NCBI GenBank assembly: GCA_947628925.1
Contig: CANRBU010000060.1
Coordinates: 1 to 6,990, forward strand
Source: an uncultured Clostridia bacterium
GTDB lineage: Bacteria; Bacillota; Clostridia; TANB77; CAG-508
Reading direction: 5' to 3'
Length of the DNA: 6,990 nt
A program made the translations under genes and the position numbers. The number at the start of each line of letters is the position of its first letter. Positions within the stretch are counted from its first letter, which is position 1. The notes under the pieces are model-generated. The model saw only the letters and a program-made list of their open reading frames with translations, was not told the DNA's origin and did no database searches. Positions 1 to 4,912 of this stretch are shown here, piece after piece.

Positions 1-135
1 ATTGTAAAATGCAGGAAAAGCGGAAAAGAAGCTTATTATATGTTAGATGATGACCATGTAAAAGAATTATTTGAAGTTGGTATAGAGCATATATATCATA
101 AAGAAATAGAGTCTACTAGAGAGGAATGTGATTAA
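1..135 (+). CDS. ArsR/SmtB-family metal-sensing transcriptional repressor, C-terminal end (partial)
   Basis: Only the last 44 codons and a TAA stop are present; the start lies upstream of the window. The visible part begins in the wing of the winged helix-turn-helix (VKCRKSGKEAYYML) and continues into helix alpha-5 (DDDHVKELFEVGIEHIYHKE). The spacing D-x-H, then 11 residues to H, then H three further on (visible residues D17, H19, H30, H33) equals the alpha-5 Zn site of CzrA, SmtB and NmtR (CzrA D84, H86, H97, H100). In that family the site binds Zn(II) or related ions across the dimer and releases the repressor from DNA. The gene ends two bases before the P1B-type ATPase start, so the two are almost certainly one operon controlled by this repressor. 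A Cys close to the C-terminus (EECD) and one in the wing are visible, but the alpha-3 CxC-type site would lie outside the window. Family assignment is firm; the Zn preference is inferred from the site. Confidence 0.88.
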   Translation: MVKCRKSGKEAYYMLDDDHVKELFEVGIEHIYHKEIESTREECD

Positions 136-137
136 AG

Positions 138-1961
138 ATGAAAAAGATTATACTTTCAAGTATCCTTTTTGTTATTGCACTTGTTGCTCCAATAGAACAA
201 AAATGGATAACAAATTTAATGTATATTATAAGTTATTTTATTGTAGGTATTGAAATTATCAAAGAAGCAATTATAAATATACTAAATAAAAAAATTTTTG
301 ACGAAACTTTCTTGATGTCAATTGCAACTATTGGTGCAATCATTATAGGTGAATATCCAGAAGCAGTTGCAGTTATGATTTTTTATCAAATAGGAGAAAT
401 GTTACAAGATTATGCAGTTGATAAATCAAAAAGAGCAATTACAGAAGTAATGAACATAAGACCTGATTATGCAAATGTAAAACGTGATGGAAAAACAATA
501 AAAGTGAATCCAAAAGATGTAAAAATTGGAGAAAAAATTGTAATAAAACCAGGAGAAAAAGTTCCTTTAGATGGAAAAATAATTGAAGGAAATTCCATGC
601 TAGATACAAGTAGTATTACAGGAGAATCAATGCCAAGAGAAGTTAATATTGGTGATGAAGTAATAAGTGGTTGTATAAACCAAAATGGTGTAATTACAAT
701 AGAAGTAACAAAAGAATATGGTGAATCTACTGTTAGTAAAATTTTAGACTTAGTAGAAAATGCAAGTGAAAAAAAGTCAAAATCAGAAAACTTTATGACA
801 AAATTTGCTAAATACTATACACCAATAGTTGTACTAATAGCACTTATTTTAGCAATTATCCCACCATTTATTTTTTCAGATACAACATTTGTGGAGTGGT
901 TATATAGAGCATTAACATTTCTAGTTGTATCTTGCCCATGTGCGATGGTAATATCAATACCATTAGGATTTTTTAGTGGACTTGGAGGAGCTTCTAAAAA
1001 TGGAATATTGGTAAAAGGAAGTAATTATTTAGAAGCTTTGTCAAATGTGGATACTATTGTTTTTGACAAAACAGGAACTTTAACAAAAGGTATGTTTGAA
1101 GTACAAAAAGTAGAAAGTGAAAATATGGCAAAAGAAGAATTATTAGAAATAGCAACACTTGCAGAATGTAATTCAAACCACCCAATTTCTTTATCATTAA
1201 AACAAGCATATGGAAAAGAACCAGAAAAAAATCGTATTTCAAGTACAAAAGAATTAACAGGAATGGGACTTTGTGCTACAATAGATGGCAAAGAAGTTTT
1301 AATAGGAAATGAAAAACTTCTTAATAATGAAAATATTTCATATAAAAAAGCACAAGAAATAGGCACAATTTTATATATAGCAATTGACAAAAAATTTGAA
1401 GGATATATTGTAATTGCTGACAAAATAAAAGATGATGCAAAATCTACAATTCAAAAACTAAAACAAAATTATCAAATAAAAACTATAATGTTGACAGGTG
1501 ACAAAAAAGAAGTAGGTACAGAAGTTGCAAATAAGTTAGAAATAGATGATGTGTATACAGAATTATTGCCTAATGAAAAAGCAGAAAAAATAGAGAAAAT
1601 TATAGAAAACTCTAAGAAAGATGGAAAAGTAGTTTTTGTAGGTGATGGCACAAATGATGCACCAGTTTTAGCAATTTCTGATGTTGGAATTGCCATGGGA
1701 GGTTTAGGCTCTGATTCAGCAATCGAAGCAGCTGATATTGTTATTATGACAGATGAATTATCAAAAATTTGTAAAGCAATTAATATATCACGAAAAACAA
1801 TGAAAATATTAAAAGAAAATATTATTTTCGCAATTTTTGTAAAAATATTAGTTTTAGTACTAAGTGCAATAGGAATAGGAACTATGTGGGAAGCAGTTTT
1901 TGCAGACGTAGGAGTAACAATTATTGCTATTTTCAATAGCCTTAGAGTTGGAAGAAAGTAG
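138..1961 (+). CDS. zntA: Zn(II)/Cd(II)/Pb(II)-exporting P1B-type ATPase (ZntA/CadA type), without N-terminal metal-binding domain
   Basis: A membrane pump of 607 residues that uses ATP to export divalent soft metals. Visible motifs: TGES (161-164, actuator domain), CPC in TM6 (266-268), phosphorylated Asp D310 in DKTGT, the heavy-metal HP motif (H348-P349), TGD (453-455) and GDGTND (502-507). CPC is followed by xxxxSIPLG rather than the copper-type GLATP. Lys569 in TM7 and Asp590 in TM8 (ADVGVT) are 21 residues apart, as are K693 and D714 of ZntA, which marks the Zn/Cd/Pb subgroup (P1B-2). Hydrophobic segments lie near 3-18, 25-46, 57-72, 74-90, 227-246, 256-280, 560-577 and 582-600. The N-terminus goes straight into TM1, so the usual HMA domain or Cys/His-rich tail is absent. 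The start is fixed by an in-frame TGA at 129-131 and by AGAGAGG (118-124) inside the upstream repressor gene. Regulation is probably by that ArsR protein. Zn versus Cd or Pb preference cannot be read from sequence. Confidence 0.95.
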   Translation: MKKIILSSILFVIALVAPIEQKWITNLMYIISYFIVGIEIIKEAIINILNKKIFDETFLMSIATIGAIIIGEYPEAVAVMIFYQIGEMLQDYAVDKSKRAITEVMNIRPDYANVKRDGKTIKVNPKDVKIGEKIVIKPGEKVPLDGKIIEGNSMLDTSSITGESMPREVNIGDEVISGCINQNGVITIEVTKEYGESTVSKILDLVENASEKKSKSENFMTKFAKYYTPIVVLIALILAIIPPFIFSDTTFVEWLYRALTFLVVSCPCAMVISIPLGFFSGLGGASKNGILVKGSNYLEALSNVDTIVFDKTGTLTKGMFEVQKVESENMAKEELLEIATLAECNSNHPISLSLKQAYGKEPEKNRISSTKELTGMGLCATIDGKEVLIGNEKLLNNENISYKKAQEIGTILYIAIDKKFEGYIVIADKIKDDAKSTIQKLKQNYQIKTIMLTGDKKEVGTEVANKLEIDDVYTELLPNEKAEKIEKIIENSKKDGKVVFVGDGTNDAPVLAISDVGIAMGGLGSDSAIEAADIVIMTDELSKICKAINISRKTMKILKENIIFAIFVKILVLVLSAIGIGTMWEAVFADVGVTIIAIFNSLRVGRK

Positions 1962-1986
1962 ACAATAGAAAGGGTTGTGAAACAAA

Positions 1987-2289
1987 ATGGGGTATTTTAC
2001 ATATATGATAAGGTGTGCAGATAATTCAATTTATACAGGCATGACAAATAACCTAGAAAAAAGGTTAGAAGAACACATGTCAAAAAAAGGTGCAAAATAT
2101 ACAAAATCACATGATGCAATAAAAATAGAAATAGCATGGAAAAGCAAAGATAAATCATCAGCATGTAAACTTGAATATTATATAAAACAACTTACAAAAA
2201 AAGAAAAAGAAGATTTAATAAAAAAAGAAAAATTGTCTACTTACTTAAAAGGAAAAGTAGATTGTAGAAAATACAGAAAAATTAAATGA
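1987..2289 (+). CDS. small GIY-YIG nuclease-domain protein (YhbQ/YazA-like, UPF0213 type)
   Basis: A 100-residue protein that is essentially one GIY-YIG domain. The two short motifs appear as TYM (5-7) and YTG (16-18), followed by the helix NNLEKRLEEH with the conserved Arg (R26) and later KLEYYIKQL with the conserved Glu (E63), the residues that act at the metal-dependent active site in this superfamily. Length and layout fit the stand-alone YhbQ/YazA group, whose cellular role is poorly defined; a structure-specific DNA nuclease role is suggested for relatives. The C-terminus is strongly basic (KGKVDCRKYRKIK), which would suit nucleic-acid binding. The start ATG is preceded by AGAAAGGG (1967-1974) with a rather long 12-base spacer. 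The gene lies 25 bp after the Zn-type ATPase with no terminator or promoter visible between them, so co-transcription is likely. A direct part in metal resistance is not supported; it is probably a passenger. Confidence 0.9.
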   Translation: MGYFTYMIRCADNSIYTGMTNNLEKRLEEHMSKKGAKYTKSHDAIKIEIAWKSKDKSSACKLEYYIKQLTKKEKEDLIKKEKLSTYLKGKVDCRKYRKIK

Positions 2290-2297
2290 TAGTACTA

Positions 2298-2326
2298 TTT
2301 ACAATGACTAAAATTAGGTATATAAT
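2298..2326 (+). promoter_or_regulatory. sigma-A-type promoter of the copper operon
   Basis: TTTACA (2298-2303) and a perfect TATAAT (2321-2326) are separated by exactly 17 bases. They lie just after the GIY-YIG stop and about 47 bp before the copZ ATG. The copper genes can therefore be switched on independently of the upstream Zn genes. I could not see a clear CsoR-type GC-rich palindrome or a CopY box (TACAnnTGTA) here. Confidence 0.7.
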
Positions 2327-2356
2327 AAATATGCAAAATAATAAATTTTATAATAA

Positions 2357-2365
2357 AAGGAAGGG
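2357..2365 (+). promoter_or_regulatory. ribosome binding site deciding the copZ start
   Basis: AAGGAAGGG sits 7 bases before the ATG at 2373. The frame is open back to an ATG at 2286, but that start overlaps the GIY-YIG stop, lies upstream of the promoter -10 and would add 29 residues that are not part of the chaperone fold. The start at 2373 is therefore preferred. Confidence 0.8.
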
Positions 2366-2372
2366 AAAAAAC

Positions 2373-2576
2373 ATGAAAGAAACAATAATTAATGTAAAAG
2401 GAATGGTATGCAATGGATGTGAAAATAGAGTTCAAAACGCCTTAAAAACAATAGAAGGTGTAGAAAACGTAGTTGCAGACCATACAAAAGGAATAGTTAC
2501 AGTTACTTCAAAATCAGAAGTAGAAGAAAGTGTTTTAAAAGATAAAATTAATGATATTGGTTTTGAAGTTGTTTAG
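2373..2576 (+). CDS. copZ: CopZ-type copper chaperone (heavy-metal-associated domain)
   Basis: A 67-residue single HMA domain with the ferredoxin-like beta-alpha-beta-beta-alpha-beta pattern. The Cu(I)-binding loop is G-MVCNGC (M11, C13, C16), followed by helix 1 (ENRVQNALKTIEGV), a central strand pair (VENVVADHTKGIVTVTS), helix 2 (EESVLKDKINDI) and a final strand GFEVV. Proteins of this kind bind Cu(I) in the cytosol and pass it to the N-terminal domain or membrane entry site of the copper ATPase, and in some species to the copper repressor. The gene is first in a two-gene operon with copA, has its own promoter (2298-2326), and its TAG stop is part of the copA Shine-Dalgarno. Length is normal for the family (about 68-70 residues). 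The family call is secure; Cu(I) as the ligand follows from the neighbour. Confidence 0.93.
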   Translation: MKETIINVKGMVCNGCENRVQNALKTIEGVENVVADHTKGIVTVTSKSEVEESVLKDKINDIGFEVV

Positions 2577-2580
2577 GAGG
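2575..2580 (+). promoter_or_regulatory. copA ribosome binding site overlapping the copZ stop codon
   Basis: AGGAGG begins within the TAG stop of copZ (2574-2576), so ribosomes ending copZ cover the copA Shine-Dalgarno. This suggests translational coupling. The spacer to the ATG at 2594 is 13 bases, longer than the usual 6-9; no better start lies between. Confidence 0.75.
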
Positions 2581-2593
2581 AACATAAACAAAT

Positions 2594-4795
2594 ATGAAAA
2601 AGATAATTTTATCTATTGATGGCATGACTTGTAGCGCTTGCTCTAATGGGTTAGAAAAATATTTAAACAAACAAAAAGGAATTACAAATGCATTTGTTAA
2701 TCTTGTTATGGCAAACGCTACTATTGAATATGATGAAAAAATATTAAATATACCACAAATAGAAGAATTTGTAAAACAAGCAGGATTTAAAAGCTTGGGA
2801 GAATTCAAAGAAATAAAAATAGAAGAAAAAAATAAAAAAGAAAAAATTAAATTCATAGTTTTCACACTATTAGCAATTATTTTAATGTATATTTCAATGG
2901 GACATATGGTTAATTTACCAGTAATTCCATTTCTAAATCCACACACTGAGCCAATTAATTACATGTTGGCTTTAATGCTATTAACAATATGTTTTATAAT
3001 TTACGGTTTTGACATCTTAAAAAATGGATATAAAAACTTAATACATAAAACTCCTAATATGGATACTTTAGTTGGAATAGGGGTTACAGCAAGTTTTTTA
3101 TATAGCTTGTATAATATGTATTTAGTCTTTAATGGAAACCACCACCAAGTAATGAATTTATATTTTGAATCTTCTGCCATTGTGATTTATTTTATAAAAT
3201 TAGGCAGATATATTGATGGCATTAGTAAAGATAAAACAAAAGAAGCCATAAAGAAATTAGTGGAAATTACGCCAAACACAGCAATAGTCAAAATAGATGG
3301 AATAGAAAAAGAAGTTACACTTGATGAAATTCATAAAGGTGATATTGTAATAGCAAGAGCAGGGGACAAAATTGCAGTAGATGGTGAAATTATATCAGGT
3401 AAATCACATTTTGATGAATCATTCATAACAGGAGAAAGTAAGCCTGTTACAAAAGAAGTAGGAAATAAAGTAATTGCAGGAAGCTTAAATTATGATGGAT
3501 ATATCGAATACAAAGCAGAAAAAATAGGCAAAGAATCAACTGTATCAGAAATTGTGAGATTAGTTGTAGAAGCAAGTAATACAAAAGCACCAATCGCAAA
3601 AATAGCTGATACTGTATCAGGATATTTTGTGCCTAGTGTTATAGCTATTTCAATAATTACATTTATAGTGTATTTATTAATTGGTCAAGATTTTGCAACA
3701 GCAATGACAACTTTTGTTACTATATTAGTTGTAGCTTGTCCTTGTAGTTTAGGTTTAGCAACACCTTTAGCAATTGTTGTAAGCGAAGGACTATGTGCAA
3801 GTAATAGCATTTTAGTAAAGAAAAGTGAAATATTAGAAAATGCAAAAAAAGTTAACACCATTGTTTTTGACAAAACAGGAACTTTAACTTATGGAAAACT
3901 AAAAATAGCTGAAATACTTAACTTTAGCAGTATTGACAATAATCAATTACTACAATTAGCAGGTAGTATAGAAAGTAAATCAACACATCCAATAGGAAAA
4001 GCTTTTACTGACTATTTACAAGAAAACAATCTACCAATATTAGATCTAAACGATTTTGAAAATATAGCAGGTTATGGAATTATAGGAAAAATAGCAAATG
4101 AAAGTATTATTTTAGGAAATTCTAAAATACTTGAAAAATATCAAATAGAAAATACACATATAGAAGAAGAAAAGAAATTAGCTGACAAGGGAAACAGCAT
4201 AATATATGTAGTAAAGGAAAAACAAATACTTGCTCTTATTGGTGTAAATGATATTGTTAGAGAAAATGCTAAAGAAGTAATTAGCATATTAAACAATAAC
4301 AACATACAAACAATTATGCTAACAGGAGATAATAAAGAAACAGCTGAAAAGATTGCAAAAAATATAGGAATAAAAGAAATAATAGCAAATGTTGTACCAG
4401 TAGAAAAATCAAAAACAATTAAAAAATTAAAAGAAGAAAATAAATTTGTAATGATGTGTGGGGACGGCATTAATGACAGCCCAGCACTTGCAAGTGCAGA
4501 TATAGGCATAAGTGTAAATAGCGGAACAGATATTGCCATGGACTCATCAGATGTAATTTTAACCAAAAATGATTTATCAAGTATTGTAACTTTACTAAAA
4601 ATAAGTAAAAAAACAATAAGGAATATCAAACAAAATCTCTTTTGGGCTTTTTTCTATAATACTTTAATGATTCCTATTGCTATAGGTCTATTAAAACCAT
4701 TTGGAATTTCAATTAACCCAATGTTAGCAAGTATAGCAATGGTGTTTAGTAGTATAACTGTAATATTAAATGCCCTAAGATTAAGGAAAATATGA
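2594..4795 (+). CDS. copA: Cu(I)-exporting P1B-type ATPase CopA
   Basis: A membrane copper pump of 733 residues that drives Cu(I) out of the cytosol. In order: one N-terminal HMA domain (about 1-70) with MTCSAC (C13, C16); a Lys/Glu-rich linker (72-86); TM1-4 near 86-103, 122-142, 157-178 and 189-206; actuator motif TGES (279-282); TM5; TM6 with CPC (382-384) in ACPCSLGLATP; phosphorylated Asp D426 in DKTGT; HP motif (H465-P466); TGDN (577-580); GDGIND (623-628). The copper-specific TM7 and TM8 residues are present: Y688-N689 in NLFWAFFYN, and M716 and S720 in MVFSS. Together with GLATP these identify subgroup P1B-1 (Cu+/Ag+) and separate it from the Zn-type pump upstream. Length is normal for a one-HMA CopA. 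It is the second gene of a copZ-copA operon, 17 bp after copZ, and ends in TGA. No obvious terminator follows. Ag(I) would probably also be a substrate. Confidence 0.96.
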   Translation: MKKIILSIDGMTCSACSNGLEKYLNKQKGITNAFVNLVMANATIEYDEKILNIPQIEEFVKQAGFKSLGEFKEIKIEEKNKKEKIKFIVFTLLAIILMYISMGHMVNLPVIPFLNPHTEPINYMLALMLLTICFIIYGFDILKNGYKNLIHKTPNMDTLVGIGVTASFLYSLYNMYLVFNGNHHQVMNLYFESSAIVIYFIKLGRYIDGISKDKTKEAIKKLVEITPNTAIVKIDGIEKEVTLDEIHKGDIVIARAGDKIAVDGEIISGKSHFDESFITGESKPVTKEVGNKVIAGSLNYDGYIEYKAEKIGKESTVSEIVRLVVEASNTKAPIAKIADTVSGYFVPSVIAISIITFIVYLLIGQDFATAMTTFVTILVVACPCSLGLATPLAIVVSEGLCASNSILVKKSEILENAKKVNTIVFDKTGTLTYGKLKIAEILNFSSIDNNQLLQLAGSIESKSTHPIGKAFTDYLQENNLPILDLNDFENIAGYGIIGKIANESIILGNSKILEKYQIENTHIEEEKKLADKGNSIIYVVKEKQILALIGVNDIVRENAKEVISILNNNNIQTIMLTGDNKETAEKIAKNIGIKEIIANVVPVEKSKTIKKLKEENKFVMMCGDGINDSPALASADIGISVNSGTDIAMDSSDVILTKNDLSSIVTLLKISKKTIRNIKQNLFWAFFYNTLMIPIAIGLLKPFGISINPMLASIAMVFSSITVILNALRLRKI

Positions 4796-4832
4796 GACCA
4801 AAATTTAGATAGAATAAAATAATAAAAAAATG

Positions 4833-4860
4833 TTGACAAACGATAAATATTTAGTATAAA
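4833..4860 (+). promoter_or_regulatory. sigma-A-type promoter of the pilin-like surface protein gene
   Basis: A perfect TTGACA (4833-4838) and TATAAA (4855-4860) are 16 bases apart in the 117-bp gap after copA. Transcription would start near 4867, giving a leader of about 45 bases. The spacer holds a 10-base palindrome, TAAATATTTA (4844-4853), which may be chance in such AT-rich DNA. The promoter separates this gene from the copper operon. Confidence 0.75.
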
Positions 4861-4896
4861 ATAAATTTGAATTTTGATGACTAAAATATACCAAAG

Positions 4897-4904
4897 AAAG
4901 GGAG
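4897..4904 (+). promoter_or_regulatory. ribosome binding site deciding a GTG start
   Basis: AAAGGGAG ends 8 bases before GTG at 4913, an ideal spacing. The ATG at 4906 is only one base after GGAG and opens a frame of nine codons (MESEKTTIK, stop at 4933), so it is not a credible start. The GTG reading gives the Lys-rich leader MKKQPLNK expected of a prepilin-like protein. Confidence 0.7.
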
Positions 4905-4912
4905 AATGGAAA

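Noticed and set aside
1025..1936. Minus-strand open frames within the Zn-type ATPase, with similar ones inside copA
   Set aside because: They lie antisense to strongly conserved P-type ATPase motifs and have no credible products.
2315..2335. Imperfect inverted repeat around GTATAT...ATATGC as a copper operator
   Set aside because: It is short, mismatched and composed mostly of A/T; it resembles neither a CsoR nor a CopY site.
2286..2372. Upstream ATG at 2286 extending copZ by 29 residues
   Set aside because: It overlaps the previous stop, precedes the promoter -10 and has no RBS; the ATG at 2373 has AAGGAAGGG at 7 bases and gives a normal CopZ length.
4796..4832. Possible intrinsic terminator after copA
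   Set aside because: The stretch is A-rich but shows no GC-containing stem followed by a T run on the + strand.
2304..4887. Shared 11-mer ATGACTAAAAT at 2304-2314 and 4877-4887, near both promoters
   Set aside because: It sits within the promoter in one case and downstream of it in the other, and matches of this length are expected by chance in a 7-kb window this AT-rich.
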